DNA from: Marsupella aquatica
Taxonomy: Eukaryota > Marchantiophyta
Length of the DNA stretch: 64,000 nucleotides
NCBI GenBank assembly: GCA_973895155.1
Contig: OZ316892.1
Location: forward strand, 8,928,001-8,992,000
Direction of reading: 5' to 3'
The notes beneath the pieces were generated by a model that was not told the origin of the DNA, did no database searches, and saw only the letters and a list, made by a program, of their open reading frames with translations. How positions within the stretch are numbered: position 1 is the first letter of the stretch; every line of letters starts with the position of its first letter. Positions 39,641 to 52,500 of the stretch are shown piece by piece. Position numbers and translations under genes: made by a program.

Positions 39641-40627
39641 AAATGTGGTTTGCTGGAACGGAATTCCTGAACCAAAATTCGATCGAGCATTCCTCGTCCT
39701 TGGATTGTCATGAACGACCTCACCACCAGACGCAACGAGCGAATTAAGTCCCGAATGACTCACTCACTCATGCGACCACCCACACCAACGTCAGAATAGT
39801 TATGGACTGACGGAAATGCCATCGATCGAATAGCAGTGCTTCGGGGTCCGCGACTTCAGTTTTACGGAAAAGAATTGGAACGAATGGATAAACTTTTCCT
39901 TTCTATGTTTCTTACATATATCCCTGCTTTCTTCTCTCGTGCTTTATTCGCGTCGCGAATGGAGGCCGAAAGGGAGGAAAGGGTCCGATGAAATAAAACA
40001 AATAAAAAATAATTTTTTCTTGCTTCCTACTGCGCTTTGGAGTTAGTGTCAGGATCAGAATCGGAAAGCGCTTCCTGCTGCAATCTCCACTCCCGTTCCG
40101 CTCTAGACGGACCACGGTACGCTTTCTGATTCTGATCCTGATTTTACCTCCGATATCGGAAGCCCTGAACTTTCGGGACTCTATGTCTTCGTCCATGTGT
40201 ACCGCCTCGAGTTCGAGTTTTGAGTCTTGCGATGTGATTTGTGATCGTCTGCAATGCAGGGTCCTGTCTGGATGCCGGGCATTGAGATGGATGGATTGGT
40301 CGAGACCGGAGGACGGTTTGGGTTTTCGTGACGTGAGAAGAACTTTGACCTAAATTGGTAGATACTTTTCCGGAGACCGCATTGGATTTCGACACTAAGG
40401 GCATCATCAGATTGGCTGCTACACTTGGGACATAAATTATTAACACCTTATACACTCTCTCGCTTAAGAGTTTGAATCATGGGGTGTATTCAAAGTGTAC
40501 ATTTTTCTTCCCGGGTCGATTGTTTTCTAGGGTTGATATCATCGACCTTGCTATCAACTTTGCCTCCTGCATTATAGGAATCGGTCAGAGATAGATCGGA
40601 CTCAGACAGTTTCCGGTGTGATCAATT

Positions 40628-43252
40628 ATGCCGTGTGATGGAGCAGTCAACTCCTGCTTCACTTGCGTCACTCATGAGCCAGACGCACATTCCTGGCACC
40701 TGAGATCGAATTGTGCAATGCGACGGAAATATGATGAAGGAGTGAAGTACGAGGGAATTCTTGAATATCTGGAACCGAAGGTGATTTCCTCTCGTTTTCT
40801 GGTCTATTTTGGGGATTTTGGGGTTTGATTCCACTTGATGTTATTTGGCAACGCCGACGTTGATACAGATTGGGGTTTCTCAGTTTAGAGACGCTCAACA
40901 CTTAGTGGCCCCCATGAACTGAAGAGATTTTGCAAGCAATTCCTTATAGACATGAAGAGTAGGGGAAGCCACAATGAATGCTTATACTTCGACGAAAGGA
41001 AGCTCGAGCAGCCACGGTTTCCTGTGGACTTCTGCTATGTAGCTCAATCCTCCCCCAAGACGCTACAATTCTGGTTGCCTTCGCAATGCGTGTTGTAGCA
41101 TAATTGAGCGTACCTCTGAACCATTCTGTGGATGGTAGGGGAATGGAATGGCACTTTCGGATAAAGACTAAAGTGCGAATGTGATGCAGGCTGTCTTCTC
41201 ATTTCTATATGGAGATGACCAAGTTTTCAAGAGAAATCACGAAGAGCAGAATGATGAGATTTATGCAATTGTGTCCGACTGGACAACTGATGGTCGTCGT
41301 ACCATCAATTTGATGTACTCACCTTCTTTAAAGCTATTAGAAAGGCTATCGGTGAGTGTGTGCATCTTCTTTTGTTTTACCAAAGGCAAGTTCATTGCTG
41401 TGGTCCTCTAGTGGGGTACCTTAGAAGCTCGTGTGTAGTGAATAAAGAGGTATCTCTACACGTGTGTAGTGAGTCTGTAAGAGGTATACGAGCTTCAAGA
41501 GAATGTGAAGAAAAAAAAGAAGAAATTGTTTGTACCTCTTAACTAGGTGAATCCTAAAAACCCAATTGTTTTGAATCTTTTGTGCTGGCAGGAACACGTG
41601 GATGACCCTGTTTCTTTCCACACCTTCTATTGTACAGGTGTGGATACTCTGTAGGTAACGGAATTACAAACATAATCGGCAGTTGGAGATACCCTTATCA
41701 TCACATCTTGTGCCACTGTTGAAGATCCTTAAACCACCACTGTCCACCAGGTTTGGGGAGGACAAAATAGAGCACTTTTTTACTATTTTGATCACATTTT
41801 TGGTTTATTTTAGTAACCTGGATCCACCAGGTTTTGCTTCGGGGACAGTGGTGCTTTAAGGCTTTAGTGCTACGGTGGAGATAGTCTTGAGCCCAGCCGA
41901 GAAGGGAGAAAGGTGTACCATTTTTACAACAATTAGTTTAAAGTGCAAGGCAGCTACGTGGGGTGTTCAAGGTACACAGTCACATCGATATATACGCAAG
42001 TTATGGACGGGAATTTGGTCATCCGCAATACTCTACCACTATTGGTCTGAAATGTTGAAACTGTGAAAGGGAGACCATGTCTTTCTCACGTACAGACCAT
42101 TAGGTGGGGTTCAAACGGTGTCCCGGTTGTTAAACGACTTTCGCCCTTAGGAGTGAGCCTATGTTGGTAGGCGAGCAGGGATTCGGATCTGCATAATATC
42201 TCTTGTTGCACCTCTCTCATAAGAACTTTGCCACCAAGCTCTGTGCCCATACATGTACTCTTTCTTTTGCTCCCTCCAACACATTCAGGAGAGCAAGTGT
42301 GGGATGAAGAGATTATATTTAGATCCGAATCACCTCCTAAATGTATAGTCTAACCAATTCGTATCTACTATACATTGCGCATCGATAATAAAACGTCTAT
42401 TGTTTACGGATTCGGGCTCACTTTATACACATTGTACAGATCATGTTTCGCCTTTATATACATTGTACAGACCACCGGGCAACGTGTTACAAGCTGCTTG
42501 CGGCATATGCGGTGGTTACAAGGCAGTCACACATCTTGAATCAAGTCCCTCTATTTGATGGGTCAGCATTTACCGTATGACATTATTTGCAAACTTTCAC
42601 TGTGGTAATGTGAACTCTCCCCAGTGATGTAGCTGTGAACAAGAGCTGTTTTAGCCAGTCTGTGTTGAGAATGCTTGCCTAATTTATATGAGCTGGCAGG
42701 ACATAGAAAGATTCCCAGGATAGGATTGAAAGTATGACCGTTCCATCCATATAATATTGAGAACTTCATGGAACAGAAGGCTAAAAAGTATTTCCTGCGG
42801 TGGCTGAGGCTGGCTCGCCTTTACGTGATGGAGCAAGCAGTCCTGGCGACTGGCATCCCTTACACTGGACAAGAGGAATAAGAGCCGCCGGAAGGAAATT
42901 CATTGGGTGAAGAGTTCCTTGATTCCAGTGAACAGGACGAGAATTCATTAAATTTGACAGCTAAAACTTGGACGTCAGAAGTAATATACTGTACAGAGAG
43001 CGAGGCGGGTCTTCAGAACTGGATTCTGTCATGGGTCAATGGAATGGCGTGCATATCACAAGTAATGCATCAAGATCTCATATAGATGAGTTAAATACGA
43101 GATCGCAAAAAATAGAGGACGACATTCTGGTGGTACAACAGCAACTGCAGGGTCGTTCCTTTTTGTCAGAGTGCCTGGTTTGGAGATTAGTGGCCACTTG
43201 TTTGGTATCAGGTGCTTTGTTTGGGACGTATGTACTGGATGTTAGCAGGTGA
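40628..43252 (+). CDS. Unrecognised multi-exon gene, possible tail-anchored membrane protein
   Basis: Phase-consistent exons: 40628-40780 (from ATG), 41190-41351, 41592-41637, 41885-41971, 42471-42574. They give residues 1 to about 185, including CFTCVTHEPDAHSW, KYEGILEYLEPK, FLYGDDQVFKRN, NDEIYAIVSDW, RTINLMYSPSLKLLERLS, DDPVSFHTFYC and CYKLLAAYAVV. A further exon (from about 42762) reads FMEQKAKKYFLRWLRLARLYVMEQ and reaches TAA at 42879. The same frame stays open and acidic afterwards (GEEFLDSSEQDEN). In another frame 42998-43252 encodes a charged helix (HIDELNTRSQKIEDDILVVQ) followed by a hydrophobic helix and LDVSR, stop. The first five exons are well supported by phase. How the 3' part joins is unresolved: the protein may end at 42881, or splicing may skip that stop and add the C-terminal membrane helix. 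I do not recognise the family. Confidence 0.5.
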
Positions 43253-44693
43253 CGACGTGAAGGAATCTAATCCCCGCAGGAGGACCAGGAATATATAAAG
43301 TGATAGTACCGTGCCAGACAACAGGCACTAGACTTTGCGTGATCAACACTCCAGTACTTATTTTATGTCGTGGAAACTAGAGGTACTGGTGGTAGGCTCG
43401 TTTCACTTTCTGCCTTCTTGTCAGTGTTAGCAGGGAAGTTTTGGGAACGACGTTCCCTTCTGTATGCCCTGATTTTATTATAATTCACTAAGGACTTTTA
43501 CTGTTGTCCTTCCCATGTGTGACACTGACGGGTCTCCTCAAAAAGCTCTTGCGCAGTCCACTACCTTACTTTGGCAAACGACATCTGGACTCGACTTATA
43601 CAATCTCAGTGGAGGATTTTGGAAGACTGGTGAAGGTTCGCAACTGGAAAGGTTCGCAAAGGAGACAGTGCTAACTTGCCTGAAAGGAAGAGAGCCAATT
43701 GTCTACATGCTATCTTCTCTTAAGACGGTGATTCTCTCGATGCATTTGGTGACCAGGCCGCCTCACTGCAACTCCAACCTCTCATTAGCTGTTTGTTGAT
43801 ATTCCCTTTGCTGTCATCAGGGTTGGGCTGAAGTCTCCGCATTCACATCTACAGCTACAAGCACTAACTAAGACCCTCCTCCCACAAGTGAGGGGATCCG
43901 AATGGAAAAAGCAAGAGCAAGTCGATTGCTTGGAGATATTTCTTTTGTAGATCTGTAAGATGCACCTGTTGATTGAGACTGGGACACAGGGCGACTGGTG
44001 CAACACTCTCGGCACGCTGCGAGAAGGTAAACGTAATTGGTACTGTACATTTGCACTCACGTGGCCCGTAACTCAGTTCTTGGCGGGAGGACACATTGCA
44101 TCACCTCTAATAGTTGTGCTCAGACAGCATAAGTAATACACGCTCGTCAAAACACAACAACCAGATATGATGCAACATGAATGACACCTTGTTGAAAATA
44201 TCCTGCCAGCGTTCCTTACACCTAATCACCAAACACGAGTACGATATACACTTGCAATCGATTGAGTGATATCGACTATCACTGCACTACAATATCCAAC
44301 AGTTCTAATGCCATCACCCCTTGCTCCGATCTAACATAGCCAACGCTTCATCGCCAATATACCCAATCAATTGCGCATTTCATACTTTAACTCCCGTGAA
44401 AGCTAAATTGTCATATTGGACTGCCTGCAAACTTGTTGCTACTCTGATTGCCTCGAAACTTAAAATTAAACCTTTCCAGAGAGTTTCTCAGAGGGTACCA
44501 AAGTTCCTCGCGATCTCACGAAAGCGACCGAGGACTATAATAAAAGCCAATCAAACACATATAGAATGTCTTTTCTGAGACCCATGACATTGGCCAAACA
44601 CACATATATATGCACACCTGATGATATGTACAATATTACAAGGTAACCGTAACCTTTCCCATCGTAAAAAAGAGAATCGAGACTGCATTCTCA
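43253..44693. other. Intergenic space between convergent genes
   Basis: Lies between the unrecognised plus-strand gene and the stop of the PATROL1-like gene. Only short unsupported frames are present; both 3' UTRs are expected here. Confidence 0.5.
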
Positions 44694-47600
44694 TTATACT
44701 TTAGGCAAATTGTAGTGCTTTTTGAGAAACTTAGAGGCTTCTCTGTCCAGCCGATGGCAGAGAACACGGAGAAGTGTATCAGCATCGGTGGCAATTCGAG
44801 GTCCCATCCTCTGTACACTACTAGTGCCCGCAACCATTTGATCACTTGCTCGTTTGAAGCTATCAATCACTATACTCGTCTCGAGAGTATACAAATTTAA
44901 AATTTGCTGAACAGGGGCAGCAGCGCTATTCACGACACTCCTGGGAAGTCCATCTCCATCGGCGATAAAAAATTCTTTCAGGAGGGTAAGGTCCTCCTCC
45001 AACATGTCACTATCACTTTGGGCAAATGCACGAGTTGGCCCCCCATCCAACAGCACTCGAAGCAGACCTTCAAGTGCAGCCTGAAGCAATCCGAGAACTA
45101 CTCGATCCCGTAAGGGGTCTTCTATCATTTCACACAGCTGACCGAGGACTGGATCCAGAACAGCGGTCACTTTGTCCATGCGAGCCTGTGCAACACTAAT
45201 TTTGTACAAACCCCCGATGATCGGCTCTCTTGCGTCCCAAAATATGAGTTTGGTACCAGTAAAATCGCAGATCTTGTCGATTGCCATACTGCATGCCTTT
45301 CTTGTGGGGTCAAATACAACTGACAACTCATCTCCTGATTTTGCACTTGAAGATCCGCGCCTTGGTTTCATCTCCTCACCGTTGCTATGGAAGGAATCCT
45401 CCCTGGGCCTTTTCTTAAGCCAACGCTCTTTGATGCTATTTTCCAACGAGTCCACTTGGGCTTCTATGTAATGGAGAGTGTTCAGACGAACACAAAGCGC
45501 TACGGTGGTATAGCTGTTGATTTCTCGTGTCCGACTCTCATCAGGTAATCTAGGGTCTACCACTTTCTTTTTAGACGTAGCTTTCACGGCCATGTCTCGC
45601 TTATAACGAGTTAACGTGGGTGGCGGAGAGATGAGGTCAGTTTTGTCACCCAAGTCTGTCAAGAGCTTGTTCACGTAAATTAGAAATGCACTGTTAAAGC
45701 CCATTGTCAAAGTTTTCAACACTGGAAGTCGCATGGGCAGCCTGAGATCAAAGAATTGGTCAGTAGTCTCATCAACTATTCGGAAAACCTCGACAATAGA
45801 ACCTGCGTACCGTTTCGATGACGAAACCGGCTCCCATTTCTCTTGCTGTATGGTCCGATTCACCCACTCAGACACCCTCGAGAGCTGACTATTCACCCAC
45901 CGCTTAACAAGCGCCTCAGCCTGCACCTCGACATGATAAAGCTCGAGCTCGTTCATGTAACTATTTGTCTTGCCATCATCCGTGACCGTGGCCACAAGCT
46001 CGAGAAGATAACTTTCCAGATTATCAGCTGCAGGCAGGACGGATACAACATCATCTGAAAACTGTGATATTGCATCCTGAAATGGTTTCAGCTCCTGGCC
46101 GAAGAGACGGTGCAAGAGAGCGGCAGCGATGGCAATGGCATCGGGATGCCAAGCAGATAAAATGGGAGCATAAGTGTAAGCCTCTTTCTTGGCTAGGTTC
46201 TCCACACTCTCCGCCAGAATTGTCAAAGGGTGGTCCGGATTCTCCTCCTGAGCATCAACATTCGAATCCAACTTCTCTACTATCCTTTCGTAAGCCAAAG
46301 TCAGTGAAGACTGGATGTAGTTCTTTGCAAGTGCCGCTGTGTCTGTAGGGTAGCTCATGCTCATCCTCCCCTGTGATTTATTCGCAATTAGACTCACCGA
46401 GACCATCGCTAAGGTGAGAATAAATTCCATTGATTTTGCACTGTCGGCGAAATTGGAATGGTAATCTCCAAGCCGTTTTTCCGCCCATTGCTTGATGGGC
46501 CCGAGAAATGACTGGAGGTAGGATAGCTCCTCGGGGCCGTCAGTGCCGTCGACCCTGCACCGTAAGCTCTTCAAATAGTCCCGTTCCTGGCTACTGCACT
46601 GCGCATCCGACCCGATTCTCTTCACCTGGAGAGCTGCATGCCTTAACAGAGCCTCTTCACCAGTCATAACAAACTGCCTGAACAGCACCCATGCGTAAAC
46701 CGTGTTGTGCACAATTGGGGTGATTCCCAACACCCTCCATGTCGATTTCAGCAGCTCTAAAATCTCCTCCACCTCCTCCACAAGACGGCCCTCCTCCAAC
46801 ACGTCAAAGACACTCCCCAGCAGCTTCTCGTAGATCCTCACGTTCAATTGGTACCCATCAGCCCAATGGCAAATCTCTCCCGGTTGGTCCACCTTGCCGG
46901 GTCTCTCACTCAATGCGAGAGACACCATTCTCATTCCCCGCAGTGCTTGAGTTTCCTGTGCCGGCCCTGCAGGTGGTGGGAGTCCCTCTGCTTCCTCCAA
47001 CTTGCCGATTAAGGACCTCAACTCTACTATTCTGGGATCCGATGTATCTAACCTCACAGCTGGGTGATTCAGAAGTCCTTCCTCGAGAACGCTCAGCTGC
47101 CGTTTCTGCCACCGTTGATGAGATCTCGTGTCAGCGAAGTTCGATCTCGAAACAGTGCAGAGGAGCTCTAGAGGGACGAGGAGGGTATCCATCCGTTTCC
47201 CAACTCTAACTTGGGATGCACTAAGGAGTCCTTGCCTAGTACGCCAGTCGTCCGCTTCGGAAATCTCCATCTGGGTTCTCATCGTTTCCATCAAACCGGC
47301 GAGACCAGTCGCTGGAGGTGGCGGAGGTTTAACCTTCTCCACCTTACTCCTCGAGAATCTCTTGGCCAACTTCGATTTCTTATCCTTTGTTTCCTTCGGC
47401 GGGACAATGAGGCCCCCGGCAGCCCCCACTGCAACGAGCAGGACTTCATATGCAGTCTCTCTAAGGTCGTCATCCGACAGCCCTGTTGCGAATGGGGGTA
47501 ACCCCACCACAACTTCATTCGTACTCGACAACTGCCGTCTGGTGATCTCGGTGGAAAACTCATCCTCCTCCTCTGCATCGTCGAAATCGTCAGTCTCATC

Positions 47601-48050
47601 GACAGACGATTGCCGAGATGGAACCACTGGAGTAACGGAGCGCAAGCTGAACTTCTTGGCTGCGCCAGGAGAATGTGAACCACCAAGAGCAGAAGAAGCA
47701 GCCCCTACAGAAGGAGGAGCACGGGTCGGAGCAGGTCCGGAGTAAGAAGGATGCGTGACAAGAAAAAAGACCTCATCTAATCCTGAGCCAGTTACCGGAG
47801 GGAGTGCCAGATCACTATGGTACTTCTTGATTGCCTCCGCGAGCTCCAAAACTCCTCCTTTGTGTGCACAGTCGAGAATGTAGTCTACGCTGACGTGATC
47901 CAAGTCGATATCCTCAAATGCGACGGCTCCAGGCGGCATCACAACCTTCTTGAACGCGCTCGTCGACGAGAGTAGGAATCCCAGCAGCTCCCGCCGATCG
48001 GCGCGGTAGCGCTGCAACAATTCCACATCCGAGATGCCTTCTGTCGCCAT
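44694..48050 (-). CDS. PATROL1: PATROL1-like MUN/DUF810 domain protein
   Basis: Homologue of Arabidopsis PATROL1, a Munc13-like protein that helps tether or prime vesicles delivering plasma-membrane proteins such as the H+-ATPase in guard cells. One uninterrupted frame of 1118 aa starts at an ATG and ends LPKV; Arabidopsis PATROL1 is about 1035 aa. Conserved blocks in order: ELLQRYRADRRELLGFLLSS (about 9-28), VVMPPGAVAFEDIDLDHVSVDY, an acidic DDFDDAEEEDEF linker near 150, FATGLSDDDLRETAYEVLL, QMEISEADDWRTRQGLL, KRMDTLLVPLELLC, HWADGYQLNVRIYEKLL, EEVEEILELLKSTWRVLGI, then the MUN region, PREDSFHSNG, DKICDFTGTKLIFWD, GLLRVLLDGGPTRAF, EDLTLLKEFFIADGDGLP and LLRVLCHRLDREASKFLKKHY. No transmembrane segment or signal peptide, consistent with a peripheral cytosolic protein. 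The added length is mostly in the N-terminal linker, near 90-260. Confidence 0.96.
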   Translation of the reverse strand: MATEGISDVELLQRYRADRRELLGFLLSSTSAFKKVVMPPGAVAFEDIDLDHVSVDYILDCAHKGGVLELAEAIKKYHSDLALPPVTGSGLDEVFFLVTHPSYSGPAPTRAPPSVGAASSALGGSHSPGAAKKFSLRSVTPVVPSRQSSVDETDDFDDAEEEDEFSTEITRRQLSSTNEVVVGLPPFATGLSDDDLRETAYEVLLVAVGAAGGLIVPPKETKDKKSKLAKRFSRSKVEKVKPPPPPATGLAGLMETMRTQMEISEADDWRTRQGLLSASQVRVGKRMDTLLVPLELLCTVSRSNFADTRSHQRWQKRQLSVLEEGLLNHPAVRLDTSDPRIVELRSLIGKLEEAEGLPPPAGPAQETQALRGMRMVSLALSERPGKVDQPGEICHWADGYQLNVRIYEKLLGSVFDVLEEGRLVEEVEEILELLKSTWRVLGITPIVHNTVYAWVLFRQFVMTGEEALLRHAALQVKRIGSDAQCSSQERDYLKSLRCRVDGTDGPEELSYLQSFLGPIKQWAEKRLGDYHSNFADSAKSMEFILTLAMVSVSLIANKSQGRMSMSYPTDTAALAKNYIQSSLTLAYERIVEKLDSNVDAQEENPDHPLTILAESVENLAKKEAYTYAPILSAWHPDAIAIAAALLHRLFGQELKPFQDAISQFSDDVVSVLPAADNLESYLLELVATVTDDGKTNSYMNELELYHVEVQAEALVKRWVNSQLSRVSEWVNRTIQQEKWEPVSSSKRYAGSIVEVFRIVDETTDQFFDLRLPMRLPVLKTLTMGFNSAFLIYVNKLLTDLGDKTDLISPPPTLTRYKRDMAVKATSKKKVVDPRLPDESRTREINSYTTVALCVRLNTLHYIEAQVDSLENSIKERWLKKRPREDSFHSNGEEMKPRRGSSSAKSGDELSVVFDPTRKACSMAIDKICDFTGTKLIFWDAREPIIGGLYKISVAQARMDKVTAVLDPVLGQLCEMIEDPLRDRVVLGLLQAALEGLLRVLLDGGPTRAFAQSDSDMLEEDLTLLKEFFIADGDGLPRSVVNSAAAPVQQILNLYTLETSIVIDSFKRASDQMVAGTSSVQRMGPRIATDADTLLRVLCHRLDREASKFLKKHYNLPKV

Positions 48051-49398
48051 TTTGAGCCTTTCCAGCTATGACTCCTTCTCCTCCTCGTGGAAATGCAATA
48101 TCCTCAAAAAGTGAAAATCATCTCCGTCGCTCATCCAGGATTTTCGGCATCGCCCCACTCGGTCGGGGTTTAGGTTCCATGATTTCCTTCATTCTACAAG
48201 CTTAGCACATGTTTTCATTCACAATACCGAAGGACAGGGAGGAAAGAATGATCAGGAGAGTCTCGAGGTGGTAGCATTGCTGCTGCTCTTCCTCCGCTTC
48301 AACCTCCTCAAGCGTTCCTGGACTACTCTAATCCAGTGGTGTCCCTCCGCACAGCCCTACTGATCATTCCTTAAAAGCAATTGTCCTCACTTTTCTGACA
48401 CGAAGTCAGACTCGCAGACAGTAGTGGAATCGTAGATCGAATTTGTTACCTCTCACTTTCGCAGATTACGACTCGAGAAGAGCCTCTCCGAGAGCTGATG
48501 AGAATTACCTTCCGGGGCACGACCTACGCATTGAGTCCCTTCATGTGAGAGTACAAAGCTCAAGCCTCAAATTAGGTCCAAACTTCGCTCCTCTTAATTC
48601 AGAGAGCTGGTCTCTCGCTGCTACAACACAACACCACGGAAATCCCGGCGGATCGAGAAGTCTGCGGAGGAAATAGTGCCGGCCTACCTACCGATCCCTT
48701 CTTGTGCAGGCCGCCAGTCCTCCCTGGCCAGAAAAGTGTAGTGACCACTAACTGCATCGACACCACCACCGCGCCTAGAAATTATAAAAATGCAAACACC
48801 CAGAGAGCTTCGAGATCGGCTCATCGATTCCATCAAACCAAGAGTACACAACACGATCGCCCCCTTCTCCTCCTTTCTCTCGTCAAGACGGACAAGAGTC
48901 TCTCTCCTCTACCAGATGCTCGCCGAGCAAACCCGAGGAGACTAAAGAAAAGGTCCGCAATTCGAACAATCAAATCACATCATCGCCCTCCCTTGATACC
49001 TATTTCCGCCTCTCGAACTCCGCCGCATTCAAGAAAAAGGAGAGTTCCGACGAGAGGACAACGGAAATTCAGGACTCGGGCTCGCATTCCATTAGCCGCC
49101 ACAGCCGAAGCTGCTGCACAATCAGCGACACCTCCGAACGAGAAGGGAAGCACGCCAAGAGAGCACGAGCGCCGCCTCCAAGAGCAGAGGAAGAAGACAT
49201 CCGATCGGAAGCAATTCTCGCCCGCCATGCTCTACACTACTCTGACATAAATTTGAAGGACGATGTCCGGGTGAGAAACGGGAAGAATTGAACCTGACAT
49301 CGTGACGGCTGGCAGAGCAGAATGATGCTTCCCCTCTTCTAATCTTTGAACAGAGTAACATCATGGAGCGAGGCTTCGAAACAAACTGAACAGAAGAG

Positions 49399-49520
49399 AA
49401 GAGAACAGAATGGAGTTGCGATGCGCAAACAAAGAACAGAACGGAGTTGCGATGCGCAAACAAAGAACAGAGAGAAGAGAACAGAACGGAGTTGAGATGT
49501 GCAAACAAAGAACAGAGAAA
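49399..49520. repeat. Three-copy GA-rich tandem repeat
   Basis: Three units contain 'gaacagaacggagttg' followed by 'cgatgcgcaaacaaagaaca' (last copy 'agatgtgcaaac'). Unit spacing is about 31-44 bp. Confidence 0.8.
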
Positions 49521-52500
49521 GACGAAGAAAAACAGAGGAGAATGAGACAAAACAGGAAGTGAAGGAGAGGAGAACAGAAGAGAGACACGACATTGTGACA
49601 AGAGCTCTGCATCGACGGTGATGGTGGGCCGACGGGGAAGTCAATTCATTTATTTAAATAAATTGGCATTAAAAAAATCATTTATTTAAATGCATTGTCG
49701 TTAAATAAAATATGATACTCCCATGGATCACAATGTTGGGCTTCTAAAATCCATGGACCACACTTGAAAAAAATTATATTTGAATTTAAATATATTTGAA
49801 TTTAATTATAATAACTTGATGTTCATAAACTTCAATATCTTTTAGTTTTGAGTATCTTCTAAGGAATACTGTAGGTAAGTTACACTTTTATCAAACTACA
49901 GTGAATTTTTGGCAGATTTGGTTGAATTACTCATTATGGAATGTGGAGGAGTGAATTCTAGTAGATCAATTTTCATTGTATTAACGTGAAATATTGCAGC
50001 TTGTGTTTGTTGTGTCTCCTCCTTCTCTAGTTGCCTTGCAGGTGAAAGTTTTTAAATTACCTTAAGACCCATAATCATCAAATTATAAACCTAAAAATTC
50101 CATAGACCACCAAAATGTGATCCCCCAACATCAGTGTGTCCAACTTGGAGGTCCATTCTAGCTTCACATAGTGTCACAATTTTTAGTGTATTTATAATTA
50201 TGTTATGGTTTAGGTCTATGGTGACCCTGGTTATGTGGGTGAGCTTATCATCCATATTGTAAATTAGTACATCTTTGGTACCAAAATAATTTTTAATTTA
50301 AATTGCCTTGCAGTGGATGCTTTAGAAACTTAAACTCAGATGGACCTAGACATTTTTTGTCAAGCCCTTGGGTGAACCCAGGATGGATTGACAAAGCTCA
50401 GATGGACTTTCTTAGAGCACCAAGATAGACTGGGATAGCACTTTCTACACTTCCTACTAAGAGGGTGACTTGCAAACGGCCTCCTGATCAGTTGCAGGCT
50501 CTTTCAGTAAGTTTGCCCAAGTGTTTTTGCAGCATCAGCCACTGGTGCTGGAAATCCATAGCTATGACCAGAGCAGGACCAGAGCAGCTACCTGCTTAGC
50601 AGTCTCGGGGGGTTGACTATAAAAAATCTTAGGAACCACGTGCGATCCAAAATAGGTATTTTTCATAAAAATTAGTTAAATTTTTAAAAAACGTAGGAAG
50701 CAAAAGAAGGTATTATAAACCAATATTTATAGAATATTCTCTAATATATACCTTTTATAAAGCAAAATAGATCATTAATATTGAAAGTAGAGAATGTTTT
50801 TAGAATATTTCCATTATAAAATAGGTGTATTTATATTAGACTAAGATTGCACGTGGTACCCCAAAATATACACTAAGTTAACCCCTCGAGTTAGCAGTTA
50901 TAGAGGCAAAGAACCTGAATCCAACTCTAGTGAGCTCAGTGCAATGTTATCTCAATTGCTGGTTATCTTGCATAGAAAATGATGGAGTTCTTTGCCTTGA
51001 TATGACCGCCTAAGCCCAATTGAACTTGAGCCAAATGGATCAGTGAGTTGGAAAGTGTGATATATATATATATATAGTCAGTCCATGGCTCCCATACCTT
51101 GGATTCTAATTTGCCAATTTAAGAAAACTGCCAAGTTGTTAGCCATCCCTAGAATGTCTCCACCTGAACAACTTTGCAGCATCCATCTCATTCAAGTGAG
51201 GATAAGATCAGTGCAATTATTGGACACGGTTCTCTATTCATCTAAAGTTCGAAAATAACCCAAAAGTTGAGTTGTTTAATTGCTCTACAATTGTCCTCCT
51301 ATAATGAGTTGGCTGTGAGTTTTGACTTAAGCTTAAAGTCCTAATGCCATAATGCACCTACTAAAGAAAACATGAGTCTGCCATGGAACCTGGGTCCTAC
51401 CACGCAGACTGGGAGTATCAGACTCCCACCTCCAATTGTCTCTTCATAAAGCCCAAATGACACAAAGAAAACAATATTAAGGTAGTTTGTGTGGGCTATT
51501 TGATGCTGTACTGGTACTTTGGGTGGGCTCATTCCAGTATGGTGTATACCAATCCTCTATGGCAAAGCAGTTTGCCAAAAGAAGGGCCCTTCCCTCTGTT
51601 ATGCGGAATTATATTCAACCAATGCTCTCAGCTTCCTAGCTCTAGGCTAAAACTGTGTATCCACATTGCCAGGGGCAAACTCTTCAACTATCTACAAGCT
51701 GGTCAATCCTCAAAAGTTTAATCTAAGGTTTGATTTCACGAGGAATTTGATCAAGACAACTTTCATTTTTGCAAGCTCATTGTGCCTCTCAACGCCCCTT
51801 GGTGAAACTAGGAGGATGAGAAATGCTCATAGCATTGAACCCTTTTAGCTTCTAGAGATTCATCGCCAAGGATCCTTGCTTTCCTCTCCCTTGGCGTCGC
51901 CACTAATTCTTCATGGTGGTCACCAAGCTCACCAAGGAAGCTCCTCATCATGCTCAGTTTGATTATTATTCAGACATATACATCAAAACACAACCCAGAA
52001 GCAACATAATTTGTTTTGCCTGATTCACACAACTTCATATTGATGAGAGCACATTTATGTAGCGGGAATGGACTTCTTAGTTATAAGAGGAGCCCATCTG
52101 ATGCAGGGGGAACAAAAGACCTACCCCAGGGTACCTAGCTCTGAGCCTTTGCATCCTAATGCATAGTTTGAACTTTAGAAAATCAAAAAGGAACTTTGAA
52201 AAGACTCATTCAGGTCAGCAAAAACTTTCACTAAATCTTGGTTCAACTTTGATCAAATGAAAATTTTGAAAACCCAATCTTTTTCCTGGTGCATAGTTTA
52301 GACACAGACATGTACATACGACTTGTCTCTAGTCAAGGAAGTTTACCAATAGGTTTAATGTTAATGAAAGCTATTCAACCCTCAGATTGTTCACACTAGG
52401 TTCTCCAAATGGAAGCGTTGTTGCTTAGCTAGTTGCGCTTGCTCTACAGTTCATGCTCCATTTTCTGTTGTCTGTTGCACTGTTCCAATGCTCAGTCATG

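Larger units (their letters stand above)
30279..40627. other. Gene-poor, repeat-rich interval
   Basis: About 10 kb without a gene I can support. The first few hundred bases are CT-rich and should hold the MHX promoter and leader. Beyond 31.5 kb the DNA is a mix of AT-rich sequence, a GC-rich block at 32.4-33.9 kb and several tandem arrays listed separately. No reverse transcriptase, integrase or transposase motif was seen in any short frame. Confidence 0.5.

Noticed and set aside
47128-47745. 205-codon plus-strand frame
   Set aside because: It is antisense to the conserved PATROL1-like coding sequence; its openness follows from that gene's codon use.
48702-49250. 182-codon Arg/Pro-rich frame
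   Set aside because: Very basic, low complexity, no homology or splice support, and located in the presumed promoter and leader of the PATROL1-like gene.
51061-51076. (TA)8 run as a TATA element
   Set aside because: It is a simple microsatellite with no gene start nearby on either strand.
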